From Bathymodiolus brooksi (Eukaryota > Mollusca > Bivalvia > Mytilida > Modiolidae): a DNA stretch of 64,000 nucleotides. The DNA is taken from positions 52,962,036-53,026,035 of the forward strand of contig OY804579.1 of assembly GCA_963680875.1 (NCBI GenBank), given 5' to 3'. The notes below the pieces were generated by a model. It saw only the letters and a program-made list of their open reading frames with translations. It ran no database searches and was not told the origin of the DNA. The position numbers and the translations under genes were made by a program. Below, piece after piece: positions 1 through 11,453 of this stretch (positions are counted from its first letter, which is position 1; each line of letters begins with the position of its first letter).

Positions 1-95
1 ATGAAAATTATAAAAGAATTTGTTTAAATGAATAGAAAATTTTTCTATATTTGTCTTTCCGGCAAGTAGGTTAAAAGAATTAAGAATAAAGACTG
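1..95. mobile_element. Truncated copy of a small CAG-ended MITE
   Basis: The first 95 bases align by eye with the right part of the complete 152-bp MITE at 59109-59260. They share an A-rich stretch, then GGCAAGTAGG, and both end in AAAGACTG. The left end of this copy lies outside the window. Confidence 0.6.
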
Positions 96-1839
96 TAGCA
101 ATACAGCTACATACGACAATGGAATACCATTAAAGGTAACTAATCAAACAGACCCGAGTATACAAAAACTGGGACATACAATGTAAGACAGTAGCACAAG
201 TTTGTGTGTTGTTAGAATCTGTTTGAGTGCACATAGTCTGTTTGTAATATACCATTTACTTTAAATTTAACCCAACTCTTACACCACATACACCACATAT
301 GATAGATGTAAATCAGCGATATAAACAACAATGTTCATTGCATGTGGAAAAAAAATCCTGGCTAAATTAATAACTAACAAAATATTAAGTCAATTTTTGT
401 TTTCTTGGAAATGTTTTGCAGCGATCACCATCATTCTCTGATTGATTATAGATTACCCTTGTAAGATTTCTGGGATTTCATACATTCTAGAGAGAGAAAA
501 ATATAATAGCAGAAAATACTAAGTCAATAAAATATGAAAGCCCTTGGCAATTTGCAGTAAATCTTCTGCCAAGAAACTAATTCTCTGTACTTTCCTTGAC
601 AAATTTAGTTGATAGTGGGAATTTGAAAGCTTTGTGAAATATTGGAAAGGAAAATTAGTTTCCAGCTTTGGTATATTACATTTGCAAGATGCACCAAGAA
701 CTTGACTGACGACACTTACATTTGTTATCTATTACATGAACAGTGGTGACCTCTATGAGGTTTCTTCCATGATTTAAGAGACACTCTGTTCAAATAAGTT
801 AATTTATAATTTTATTTCTCAGATTGGTTTAAGTTGAGTCGCGAGAAGAGGAGATTTAGACCTGTACAAATGGGAATGGCTAGTTTTGTATCTGAAAAGG
901 GGGAGGGGAAATTTTGTACATTTAAAGGATTTAAACAAATGTTATACTGGGAATACTATAATATTTGCTAAATTTATATCATTATCATTTACGTGTACAT
1001 GTATACAAATAAATGTCCAAGGTATATATGGCCTGAGCCCTGAATGTTCAGTTTTAAAATACATTGCAAGCTAAAAACAAGAAAATACAAATGTTTTCTT
1101 AAGACGAATCAGCAATGGAAATGCAATTATGCAATCGTGTATGGCATGGATCATTAGATTAACACAGGATACAAGAGGAAACGTTTGGTAAATCATTTTC
1201 TTCAGAACAGACTACAATGTATGTTTATACACTGTACAGTTGTATTTATTTTGGAGCATCATTATGAAGATTCAATTTTCAGTGATTGAATGTCCAGGGA
1301 TCTATTGGGATCCAAACCCTTGTACCGTAGATTAAAATTAAACAAATACTATTTCAATGATAGCACAAGGTGACATTGATGGAATCAGGGTCACATGAGT
1401 TCTGTAGTTTACTAATTATCTGTTCTATTTTCTGGTCATTATTCAAATTGCTATATATAGGTCTTCAAAGCCAAACAGATCAAATATAAAATTAAGCCAA
1501 TAAAAACTAGCACACCAGAAAGGTTTCTATGGTCATAATCTGGATGTAATGTACACGTACATTGCCTGCACCTTATTATTTTGTAGAAAACTACAGACAT
1601 GGTACAGTGGTAATACTGGTACAATTTATATTTGTATTCATACATAAATTTGATATTTGTTGTATTATTTCAGGCAAGGTTTATTTTTGTTATATAAACA
1701 GTAAAAATACTATCTTTTTGGCATTGTGTACTTGTAGCTACCGGTATATAGATAACGTACTTGTTTTAACATTGGAGAGTGCATCTGATATGAATATCTT
1801 TTTCGTCAATTAGACGGAGAACAGGATTAATATTGTATA
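96..1839. other. Non-coding stretch upstream of the first visible exon
   Basis: AT-rich sequence with only short chance open frames. I see no exon, RNA gene or clear repeat in it. It is either the 5' flank of the TCF20/RAI1-like gene or the intron before exon 2127-2218; an upstream non-coding exon could lie here unrecognised. Confidence 0.4.
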
Positions 1840-1998
1840 CAATCAAACCTGTATTAAAAGGTCACCTTTGGGGACAAAGAAATAATGGATAAAAGAGGTT
1901 CAGTTCATATGAAATTTTCTATGATAGGACAAGAAAAAGGTGACCTTTTAATACAGGTGACTGTTTAATAGAGGTGACTGCATGGAGAGGTTTGACTG
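1840..1998. mobile_element. TA-flanked MITE (Tc1/mariner type)
   Basis: About 159 bp bounded by inverted ends CAATCAAACCTG and GAGGTTTGACTG, each next to a TA dinucleotide (1838-1839 and 1999-2000). The interior carries GGTGACCTTTTAATACAGG-type repeats in inverted order. A relative in opposite orientation is at 63636-63787, and looser relatives are at 22007-22169 and 24890-25058. TA duplication is the Tc1/mariner signature; no transposase is encoded. Confidence 0.75.
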
Positions 1999-2126
1999 TA
2001 TTCTAGTGGATTGGAGAGATTCAAACTTGTGTAGTATTAAACAAGAATTCAAATAATCACAAATTCTTGGATTAAAGTAAATTTTTTCGTATTTCAATTT
2101 TTTTTATAAAATATTCCTTTTTTTAG

Positions 2127-2218
2127 GTGGTATGAATCATTATAAAGATGAAGGATACAGTGGTCAACCAAATAACAGAATGCAACAAACAGGATACCCA
2201 CCACAGGCTCATAGTATG
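2127..2218 (+). CDS. TCF20/RAI1-like gene, first visible coding exon
   Basis: A T-rich tract and AG acceptor at 2125-2126 precede a 92-nt exon ending at a good donor (GTAGGT at 2219). From the ATG at 2132 it encodes 29 residues beginning MNHYKDEGYSGQ and ending YPPQAHSM. It joins in phase 0 to exon 13215, which continues in the same Q/N/G/Y-rich style (GGMNPNYMSQ). The start is uncertain. The five bases before the ATG read as xGT GGT, so an upstream exon ending in phase 1 could give GGMN, which echoes the start of the next exon. Either 2132 is the initiator in a partly untranslated exon, or the true start is upstream. The exon is not supported by a family match on its own; the case rests on splice sites, frame and composition. 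Confidence 0.72.
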
Positions 2219-2226
2219 GTAGGTAT

Positions 2227-2508
2227 ACTGGGGACTGTCATGGTTGTGATCGTATGGTAGTTGAATTTATTACTAATACTACCTAATCAATCAGTGCCTA
2301 TCGCCAATAAAGTTGTGAGTTCAAATCCTGCTCATGGTGAGATGTACTCGATACAACATTATGGGATAAAAGTTTGTCGGTGACTTGCGACAGGTCGATG
2401 GTTTTCTCCGGGCACTCTGGTTTCCTCTACCAATAAAATCTTACCGCCACTTTATAACTGAAATACTGTTGAAAGTGGTGTTAAATACCAATAACCCTAA
2501 CCCACAAC
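2227..2508 (+). mobile_element. tRNA-derived SINE (family A) with 24-bp TSD overlapping a splice donor
   Basis: The body matches the other family-A copies: head GGTTGTGATCGTATGGTAGT, a B-box-like GAGTTCAAATCC, then CAGTGACTTGCGACAGG-like and GTTGAAAGTGG-like segments and a CCCTAACCC tail. The exact direct repeat 2203-2226 and 2509-2532 (24 bp, beginning ACAGGCTCATAG) flanks it. That repeat spans the end of exon 2127-2218 and its GT donor, so the donor now exists twice, at 2219 and 2525. Confidence 0.85.
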
Positions 2509-3698
2509 ACAGGCTCATAGTATGGTAGGTATTTTGGTAAGAAAACAAAGTTCATACTCATTACAGAGCAGGAAATAGTTACTTTAGAGATCAGCACAGA
2601 AAAATTGAATCAGCAGTTGAAAACTATAGATACACGTACCATCTGTCAGTTTTGATCATGATCAACAAGATGTTCCGATTAAATTTAACCAGAATTAGTC
2701 CGCACGGTCAAATGGTTTTTCACCTTTCAGTAAACCAATCGAAAGGACCGTTTCGACTTTTATTTCAATGGCATATCTGTTAATAAATGTTTTAAGAAAA
2801 TTGTTTTTTCCCATTTGAAAAGGAAAACAACTGATTTTTTTTTTCATCAGCAATCGATTCTTAATGGAAACACTGCTTTAAGATTTTTGAGTAATATTGA
2901 TGTTTTAAGACGTCTAGAATCGTATCAAATTATTAGAAAGCATTTTACTAAAGTAATAATTTTTTGATTAGAATAACGAAAATTTGAAATATCTTTTAAA
3001 CTGTAGATTTTAAAGTAGAAGTGTAAATGAGAGTTGTGTAGAGAGAATCAAGGGTGCTAATTTAATTTGGAAGTTTGCAGACCAGAAAGTGAACGTATTT
3101 GGCCCTGCTCATTTAGAAAAATTGCATTTTAAAGGAGTTTTTGGGTGTATATTTTGACAAAGTTTTATGAAATACGGATGGAATAAGTCTATAAAAGAGA
3201 ACAGCCTGCGGCCGTGGGTTTTAATCCCTGAGGACAATAGACACTCGACGGTCACCCGAAAGATTCCATTGGGATTGTTCTCTGTAGAGCCTGTCACCAT
3301 CTCCTACACGCACTATTGAGTTCATTTTTTTACCTGTAAAAATTGCTTCGACTGGGACATTTTTCATTATTTTTATGACATTGAGCACTATCATTTTTTT
3401 AGCTGTTTTTTACCCAACCTTGAACTTAACATTGGTAAAAAAAAATACCTAAAAACTGCAAAAATTATTGATGAATCATTGATACTTGCAATTGTTTTAC
3501 GTAACTATTCTACTAAACTATGTTATATCTTTCAACTCAAACGTGAGCTAAAAGTTTGGAAATATATATTTAACCTATTCCACTTCGAAATGCTTATCCA
3601 AAACAGGAATCCGAAGTTTCGACCTTTGTGTTTGGATTATAAACTGTCCCTGTGTATCTTTTCTTTTTTTTTTGTGTCAAGTTGTTTTGTGTATTATT

Positions 3699-5369
3699 AT
3701 ACCCCCACTCGCAGAGTGGTGGGTATACTGGAATACCCTCGTCCGTTCGTCCGTCCCTAAACCTTGTGTACGTAACTAGTCATTTGTCTTTTGTTGGATT
3801 TTTTTCATATTTGGTATCTTGGTTGGCCATGATCTGAGCAAGCGCATATTTTACCGATTTCACGGATGGTTGATTTTTGCGAGAGTTGTAGCCCTTTTCA
3901 TGTTTGTTTGACCACACGTCCATCCGCACATCTTGTGTACGCAACTAGTCATTTGTCTTTTGTTGGATTTTATTCATATTTGGTATCTTGGTTGGCCATG
4001 ATCTGAGCATGCACATATTATACCGATTTCACGGATGGTTGATTTTTGCGAGAGTTATAGCCCTTTTCATGTTTGTTTGACCATATGTCCGTCCGCGCAT
4101 CTTGTGTATGCAACTAGTCATTTGTCTTTTGTTGGATTTTATTCATATTTGGTATCTTGGTTGGCCATGATCTGAGCATGCGCATATTCTACCGATTTCA
4201 TGGATGGTTGATTTTTACGAGAGTTATAGCCCTTTTCATGATTGTTTGACCATATGTCCGTCCGCACATCTTGTGTACGCAACTAGTCATTTGTCTTTTG
4301 TCGCATTTTATTCATATTTGGTATCTTGGTTGGCCATGATCTGAGCATGCGCATATTGTACCGATTTCACGGATGGTTGATTTTTGTGAGAATTATAGCC
4401 CTTTTCATGTTTGTTTGACCATACGTCCGTCTGCACATCTTGTGTACGCAACTAGTCATTTGTCTTTTGTTGGATTATATTCATATTTGGTATCTTGGTT
4501 GGCCATGATCTGAGCATGTGCATATTCTACAGATTTCATGGATGGTTGATTTTTGCGAGAATAATAGCCCTTTTCATGTTTGTTTGACCATATGTCCATC
4601 CACACATCTTGTGTACGCAACTAGTCATTTGTCTTTTGTCGCATTTTATTCATATTTGGTATCTTGGTTGACCATGATCTGAGCATGCGCATATTATACC
4701 GATTTCACGGATGGTTGATTTTTGTGAGAATTATAGCCCTTTTCATGTTTGTTTGACCATACGTCCGTCTGCACATCTTGTGTACGCAACTAGTCATTTG
4801 TCTTTTGTTGGATTATATTCATATTTGGTATCTTGGTTGTCCATGATCTGAGCATGTGCATATTCTACAGATTTCACGGATGGTTGATTTTTGCGAGAAT
4901 AATAGCCCTTTTCATGTTTGTTTGACCATATGTCCATCCACACATCTTGTGTACGCAACTAGTCATTTGTCTTTTGTCGCATTTTATTCATATTTGGTAT
5001 CTTGGTTGACCATGATCTGAGCATGCGCATATTATACCGATTTCACGGATGGTTGATTTTTGCGAGAGTTATAGCCCTTTTCATGTTTGTTTGACCATAC
5101 GTCCGTCCGCACATCTTGTGTACGCAACTAATCATTTGTCTTTTGTCGCATTTTATTCATATTTGGTATCTTGGTTGTCCATGATCTGAGCAATGCGCAT
5201 GTTATACCGATTTCACGGATGGTTGATTTTTGCGCCAACTGCCCTTGGAGAATACACATCTCTTGATTCCAACACTCTTTACACTCCTTTATGCCTCTAC
5301 ACCACGTTAAGTCCCACTATAATCTAATACTTTACTACACATCAACTTATGTAGAGCGAGTGGGGGTAT
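3699..5369. mobile_element. Nested non-autonomous element with 14-bp TIRs and a satellite core
   Basis: Perfect inverted ends ATACCCCCACTCGC (3699-3712) and GCGAGTGGGGGTAT (5356-5369) enclose a 169-bp tandem array. The left end folds on itself (CCCCCACTC, then GAGTGGTGGG) and is followed by a TCCGTCCGTCC-type stretch. A similar plan is seen at 20625-21256. The layout recalls bivalve pearl-type or Helentron-related non-autonomous elements with internal tandem repeats; that assignment is inference. Confidence 0.7.
3763..5235 (+). repeat. Tandem array, 169-bp unit, about 8.7 copies
   Basis: The landmark CTTGTGTACGCAACTAGTC recurs at 3763, 3932, 4101, 4270, 4439, 4608, 4777, 4946 and 5115, exactly 169 bp apart. 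Units at 4270, 4608 and 4946 carry GTCGCATTTT, while those at 4439 and 4777 carry GTTGGATTATATT. The centre of the array was therefore amplified as 338-bp dimers. Confidence 0.95.
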
Positions 5370-5587
5370 CACAGCACGACAACGCGTGCAGTTTCATTTA
5401 TGTGTTATAATCAATATAAGTTAAATAATTCATCTGACCCCAGATAGTTTCAACAGTTACCACTGTTCTTAAACCTTAATTAATTGGCAGACACATGTTC
5501 CAAATATTTTCGACATTGGCTTTAACGTGACATTTATTCGATTTTTGCATTTTTTTCACTGTCTATTATACTTAATATGATTATGCT

Positions 5588-6904
5588 TCAACCTGTGTCG
5601 TCATCCGAGTCATCATCACAAAAATCAATGATAATAGGTTCTATGACACTTCTATCTATACAGTATTCTTTGCATTATACTTTTTCAATTTTGACCACAT
5701 GTTCTTCTGCTTTTGTCCACACATCTTTTGTAATTTTTCCGAAAGCGGCGTACGTGAGTTCTTTAACATCTTTTAATCGGAAGGTGGTATTGTTTTTAGC
5801 CACGAAATCTTTGACTTGCACCCATATTAATTCTATCGGGTTAAGTTCAGTGTCGAACGGGGGTTCTTAATACTTCATGTCCGTGTAAATTAGCAATTTT
5901 ATCTGTTTTATAAACTACTGGGGTCTTTTTTTGTTTTATTTTTTCATATAATACTTTTTTGGTATCAGTAGCAGAAAAAGGAATGTTGTGTTGTGTAAGA
6001 TAGTTTTGGAGAACAGCTTTTTTCTGACTAAAATTTGGGCACACCGTATCTTCTGTTTTAACATTGTGATAACTTGCATTATCTAACACAACCAAGCTAG
6101 GATTTTTCAGAGCAGGCATCAATTGATTTTCAAACCACTCAAGAAAGACAACACTATTCATCTCCTGGTGATAGTCACCATCCTTTGATTTGACCAGAAA
6201 CACGAAATCGCAGCCGTCAATCAAACCCTCACTTCGCGTACCTGCATGCAAAACAATCAAACGTTTGACTTTACCCGAGGGTATTTTTGGGGCATCAGAC
6301 CCATCATTCGGAAGCCACATATAATCTGTGCAGTGATTTTGGTTAACCCATGTTTCATCCATGTACACGATATCATACCATGCTTCCCTAAAAGATTTGA
6401 TCTTTCTCAGATAATTACACCTATCATTGATAATAGACACTTGATCGTACAGAACTCTTTGATTTTCACCTATTTTTTTATAAGTATATCCAAGATCAAT
6501 GAGAGTTAGAGTAAGTTTAGACTTTGATATTTTAATAGAATCTTTTATTTCCTTATGTATCATTGAGGCGGTCGGAGCAATTTTCCGTGAATATAAACCG
6601 TGGATTGTTCTTTTAATAACACAATGATCAAAGTCGTCCAAAATTTTAGCTCTTTCTTTGGGTCTATTTGACTTATAAGGCCTCTTACCATTCATAATAC
6701 GGTGCACTGAAGTGTAAGACACACCCAAAGCTTTAGATGTCTTTTGATAATTGGCTTCTTCGTTGCCTTTTCCTTACTAAAAACGGCAAACAACTTTTTT
6801 ACAAACTTTTGGCATTCCGGAGATAAGTCAGACTTTTTACCCGTTTTACAAAAAAATGCAAAATATAACAATAATTTATGAGAGAAATGCATGTCAGTAC
6901 ACAT
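5588..6904 (-). pseudogene. IS630/Tc1-mariner-type transposase, frameshifted
   Basis: The main open frame (6728 down to 5847, 293 aa) has the RNase H-fold DDE landmarks: an HTH-like N-terminus (GVSYTSVHRIMNGKR), first Asp in VYMDETWVNQNH and second Asp in VVLDNASYHN. The frame ends at 5847 because of a shift in a C run. The next frame continues with ELNPIELIWVQVKDFVAKN, containing the catalytic Glu, to an acidic C-terminus and a stop at 5588-5590. A second shift near 6760 separates the N-terminal part (KKSDLSPECQKFVKKLF). Once the shift is allowed for, about 82 residues lie between the second Asp and the Glu. This is far more than the usual 34-41 and fits the DD82E group described from molluscs, as I recall it. 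It is probably inactive: two frameshifts break it. Confidence 0.88.
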
Positions 6905-8057
6905 GGCTGAGAGAAAGATTTTACAGGTAAGATACCTGACATACGGATGGCTCTTCTATAAAGTACATCTACCCCCACCCGAAAAATGACAACAAAAGAG
7001 GACCAAAATACAAAATTTCGTCTGAGTGCAGCCTCAGCCAAAACAATAAGAAGCATTACTGTGACATTTTTAGTTAGCTCTCCAAATTCTAAATAAAACT
7101 CGTTTATTTTGCTGTTCAAAAATCTATAGTTTAAAAGATGTTTGGATTTTTCGTTATTCTAATCAAAAAATTATTACTTTTTGGAACTTGATTGATATTG
7201 ACACCAAAATGTCAAATGCTATAAAACCGTATGACATAATTGTTGTTTCCTTCCATCAATGATTTATAATTGTACTGCAGAAATGTGTGTTCTTTAATTA
7301 AAGAATGGTAATTCTGACAGGGGATTTTTATACATTTAGAGTTTGATGTTGATATGGAAGCATGAAACACTAGAGTACAACATTTTGACCCTCAGAATCA
7401 AATATATACCCATATATAGATAGTAATTGTTTTATTCATAAGACTGCAAAATTTGTGCAGTCATATTATGTTTTTGGCCTGTCATCTTCTTCGTTGTCGT
7501 CATCCAACGGTTGACACAATGATTTTGGTGCAAAATAAATTTTGTTCTAGTTGACCGATAGTTTTTTGTACTTCCAAAATTTTATCTCAATGATCCTTGG
7601 CACAGGATTGATGGATATTGTAGCCATATCATTTTCAAAACAAGAGGCTCCAAGAGACAAAAAGTATAATTTTGTATTGTGCGTTTATTGTTTATCTATT
7701 ATTGATGAAATGTACAATGTTTCTTTTGAATTGATTGTGTTGAGAGCTTCTTGTAGTATATCGATGGAATTCCTCTGTCTCTTATGGGTATCTGCTGGAA
7801 GGGGTCAAAATTTTCCTAATAACACTCGAATCTACTAGTTGACTTCCTGCAGTTGTATTCTTGGTCTATTGTGGAGCTTGTTACTGTTAGATTTGTTGGG
7901 GTTACCTTCAAACGGTCTCCCATCATGTGATCTGGATAGTTGAATGTCAGTACATTTGTATCCAATTTTTCCTAGAATGAAACGGAACACCAGTTGAATG
8001 GATAAAATACACCCCCCCCCCCCCTTTTGTTTCCCTTCCCCCAAAAGATTTTATTTG

Positions 8058-8318
8058 ATTTGATTTATTGTGTTTAATGCCACTTTCAGCAATATTTCAG
8101 CTATATCATGGCGACCAGTTTTAGTGGTGGAAGAAGCCGGAGAGAACCACCGACCATGGGCAAACAACTGGTAAGCTTGATCACTTGCGACTGAGTCGAG
8201 TGCATCCTTTTTCATAATTTACAAAGCCGGGTGCGAACCCACGCTGTATTGGTGATAGGCTGGTATGAGTTGTTAGGTAATCCAGTTACCTAACTAATTT
8301 AACCACCCGGGTCCTCTC
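8058..8318 (-). mobile_element. Family-A-related SINE, reverse orientation
   Basis: It begins with TGTTTAATGCCACTTTCAGC, the reverse complement of the family tail, and continues with the GGTGGAAGAAGCCGGAG segment. The far end is a diverged tRNA-like head (GGGTGCGAACCCACGC on the plus strand). A poly-C run near 8010-8025 precedes it. Confidence 0.7.
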
Positions 8319-8335
8319 CCCCTAAAGAAGCATTG

Positions 8336-8592
8336 GGCTGTCATGGTTGTGATCATATGGTAGCTGGGTTATAACTATTTATGCAATCAGTGCCTATCAC
8401 CACTAACGTTGTGAGTTCGAATCCCGCTCAAGCGAGGTGTACTCTATACAACATTATGTGATAAAGTTTGTCAGTGACTTGCGGCAGTTCAGTGAATTTC
8501 TCCGGGTTCTCTGGTTTTCCCCACCAATAAAACTGACGGCCACGATATAACTGAAATATTGTTGAAGGTGACATTAAACACCATAAACCAAA
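8336..8592 (+). mobile_element. tRNA-derived SINE (family A)
   Basis: Nearly full-length copy: head GTCATGGTTGTGATCATATG, B-box-like GTGAGTTCGAATCCCGCTC, CAGTGACTTGCGGCAG, CTCCGGGTTCTCTGG, and tail ATATTGTTGAAGGTGACATT. It lies next to the reverse-orientation copy at 8058-8318. Confidence 0.85.
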
Positions 8593-9654
8593 AAAGCCAA
8601 GTTCTTATATGTTGACAAGATCTTTTAAAGCTATATATACGTTTTATATAGCTTAAAGAAAAAATGACAAGTTAATATTGAATTGTTTTTGAATGATTTT
8701 TCTGCCATTTTCAGTTGCTATTAAACTGCAAAAACATGTGATTATATTCTGCTTGATTTCCTTGTGTTCCAACTCATCATAGTCATAACAGAAAAAATCA
8801 ATGCACTATTTTTACACCATTCATGTGTTTATGTAAAACCCTAGAGTGGCAAAGATTGTAGAATTCTTTAGATTATCTCTACTTTAATTTGTAAAATCAA
8901 TATATATTATCATATCTTGTGTGGGGAAAAAAGACGTGGAGAAAAAAAATTGTTGAAAATTCTTGTCAAATTGAAAACCTGATCAATTCACAAACATAAG
9001 TCTCTTGCAAATTTTTTGATTGGTGATTAGAACGGGATACAATGTAAGAATAAATCAAATAGATTAGGCGTTACAAGGACGGAATTTTCAATACAAATTT
9101 CTATTTTATCCTAGTTTTTTACCACAACAAAATATTTGTGTTGTAGTATGATATGTCACGGTCATTTTCCCCCTCCAGACAATGTTTTTTTTTCTTTCAC
9201 AATAAATTGAATTCTATTTGATCGATCCTTTTGAAAAAAAAATAGCACAATGATCCATGGCACAGAATACCTGTTGGCAAACAAGAGGCCCAAATATGCC
9301 AAAACATTATCAACTTGTAGTTATCGTATGAACTAATGATCATGAAATACAAAATGTATCCAGGATCTGTGAGGTCAAGGGAAAGGAGCCAGTAAGTGAT
9401 TATTGTTTAAAACCAAAATGAGTAATTTTCCTGATATTCCATTGAGACAACAAATTACCTTCTGTTTTTGATGAGATGATAATGATATTGATGATGATAT
9501 CTGTTTTATACTAGAACAACATGTCAAATTAGATTACTAGCTCTCTGAAACAACAGTACACAGGCAGGCACATTATACTGACTCCAAGCTGTTCCATCTT
9601 TTCTCTTACTTCTTAAGGCTGCATACTTAGTGGAGAAGCATCAAGCACCAACAA

Positions 9655-10045
9655 AACCGCATCGGTGGTGTAATGATTAATATGTTCGCTCGAATGCGGT
9701 AGATCATTGGTTAGATCCCCGGTCGGGTCAAACTAAGACTATGAAATTGGTATTTGTTGCTTCTCTGCTAAGCAGGCAGCATTAAGGAGAAAGAGCAAAG
9801 ACTGGTTGGCTCAGAATCAAGATAATGTGTCAGAGTGGGGCAACATGTTTATCCGCGGACTGTTGTTTCAGTGAGCTGTCACTAAAAAAAATCCAACTAA
9901 TTGTGTTGGTCTAGTACAAAGCGGACATCATCATCTCGTTGAAAATTGACTTGTTCTCGCCATGATATAGCAGTCAGCTGAAAAATTGCTGAGTTCCCAA
10001 CTTGGTGTTGAACAACGATCACTTTCGACGGGAAACTACAATAGT
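9655..10045 (+). mobile_element. SINE, family B
   Basis: It shares GGTCGGGTCAAACTAAGACT, GACTGGTTGGCTC, GTTGGTCTAGTACAAAGCGG and CATGATATAGC with copies at about 21380 and 33213. The 3' part (GCTGAAAAATTGCTG, then a GTTGAACAACGATC-like tail) also occurs alone at 34220-34265. The A/B-box-like head suggests a tRNA origin. The ends are approximate. Confidence 0.7.
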
Positions 10046-10107
10046 AACCGATTGAAAGCAAGCCTAAAATCAGTTTAATAATTAGAATAAAAAGTTTGTT
10101 TGTTATA

Positions 10108-11059
10108 CAGTTGACTCTCATTGTCTCGAACTCGGTTGACTCGAATTTCCGATTGAGTTGAATTTTTATCGAAGTCCCGAACTTCGTTATGTATAAATAT
10201 ATATAATTTGACTCCTGTTGAGTCGAATTCGGATGAGTCAAATTTCGGTTGTCTCCAATAAAAGTTTTGGTCCCCAGATGTAGAAAGCCATATTATTTAC
10301 ATTCGTTAAGTCAAATTTACCTGTCAAAACATGTGTATTACCTTGGGATTAAAATCGGATCACAGGTGAAACATCCGGTCATTGACTGACATTTTTACCT
10401 TATGCTATTTCACGTGTTTATTTCACAATCTGTCAAATTAATTAGTGATAATATTTGAATTGGCTTGGTATATGACACAGGTTAGATGTGTACAATCAAA
10501 AATTATTGATTCATAATAAGTGCGCTTGGGTCGGCATACATCAATGATTATGAAAAGTACACAAAGGAAGCGTTTTATCTATTGAATTATTTGTCGGAAA
10601 TTGATTTTGATTAAAGAAGAATAGTTTTCTTCTACACTTTATTGAATAATAAAAACACACAATTTATTGTAAATAAACAGTATTGCACAAAGAAAAATAC
10701 GTCATGATGGGTGAAGTTTAATGACAATGCAACAGCTGAAAAACATAAACAAAACAGATAAACATATTCATACACACAAAAAAAGATATCTAGAAGTTAT
10801 CAGTCGTTCCACAAGATTCAAAGAATTTAACAGAGAGAAAAAAAACAGCAACAAAAACATCGAATATGTTTAAAATCGTTCCGAGAATAGGGACATGCGA
10901 TGCTGGTTTTAGCTCTTCAAAATTTCGCTCGAGTTGTCTCCCTTTCGTCGTTAAACAAACTACACTTCCGGTATTTTCGTAGCTCCTCTTGAATCGAACT
11001 ACGGTTGACTCGAATTTTTTCCATGGCCCCATCGAATTCGAGATAACGAAAGTCAACTG
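10108..11059. mobile_element. pogo/Tigger-like non-autonomous DNA transposon
   Basis: A 952-bp segment whose inverted ends, CAGTTGACTCTCATTGTCTC and the reverse complement of GAGATAACGAAAGTCAACTG, are each followed by the TA target duplication (10106-10107 and 11060-11061). Sub-terminal TTGACTCGAATTT motifs recur at both ends. Such ends are typical of Tigger/pogo elements. No transposase frame remains. Confidence 0.82.
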
Positions 11060-11177
11060 TAATTGTACTTGAATCGAAACAGAGGCTCGCTCTTCTATGG
11101 CTGTTTCTGAAGCTCGTACAAATGAAATAAATAAATTTTATATTTGCAGACAATGCATATATATTGGATTGTCTATA

Positions 11178-11453
11178 AGGGCCCGTCAAGATTGTATGGT
11201 AGTTAGATTTACAACTACCTATGGCTATGCGATCGGTGCTTATCACCACTAAAGTTGTGAGTTTGAATCCCGCTCAGGCGAGATGTACTCGATACAACAT
11301 TAATATGTGATAAAGTTTGTCAGTGACTTGTGACAGGTTGGTGGTTTTCTCTGGTTACTCTGGTTTCTTTCACCAATAGATCTGGCCGCCACGATTATAT
11401 AACTGAAATATTGTTGAAAGTGGCGTTAAACACCATAAACCTTACCCTAACCC
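11178..11453 (+). mobile_element. tRNA-derived SINE (family A) with 14-bp TSD
   Basis: The exact direct repeat TGGATTGTCTATAA (11164-11177 and 11454-11467) flanks a full-length copy ending in TTACCCTAACCC. The head contains ATGGTAGTTAGATTTACAAC and a B-box-like GAGTTTGAATCCCGC. Confidence 0.9.

Larger units (their letters stand above)
2950..7180 (-). mobile_element. 4.2 kb IS630/Tc1-type DNA transposon with ~60-bp TIRs
   Basis: The left end from 2950 (AAAGTAATAATTTTTTGATT and onward) is repeated in inverted orientation ending at 7180. Similarity continues, with a few differences, for about 60 bp through CTTTTAAACT and TAGATTTT. Between them lie a decayed transposase on the minus strand (5588-6904) and a separate satellite-bearing element (3699-5369). 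A TA duplication is plausible on the left (2948-2949) but reads TT on the right, so the exact boundary is uncertain. Confidence 0.78.

Noticed and set aside
5577..5870. 97-codon plus-strand frame
   Set aside because: It lies opposite the C-terminal part of the minus-strand transposase (ELNPIELIW region).
10040..11300. Frames within the pogo-like element as transposase
   Set aside because: They are short, lack a CENP-B-type HTH or DDE motif, and largely cover the TIR and SINE sequence.
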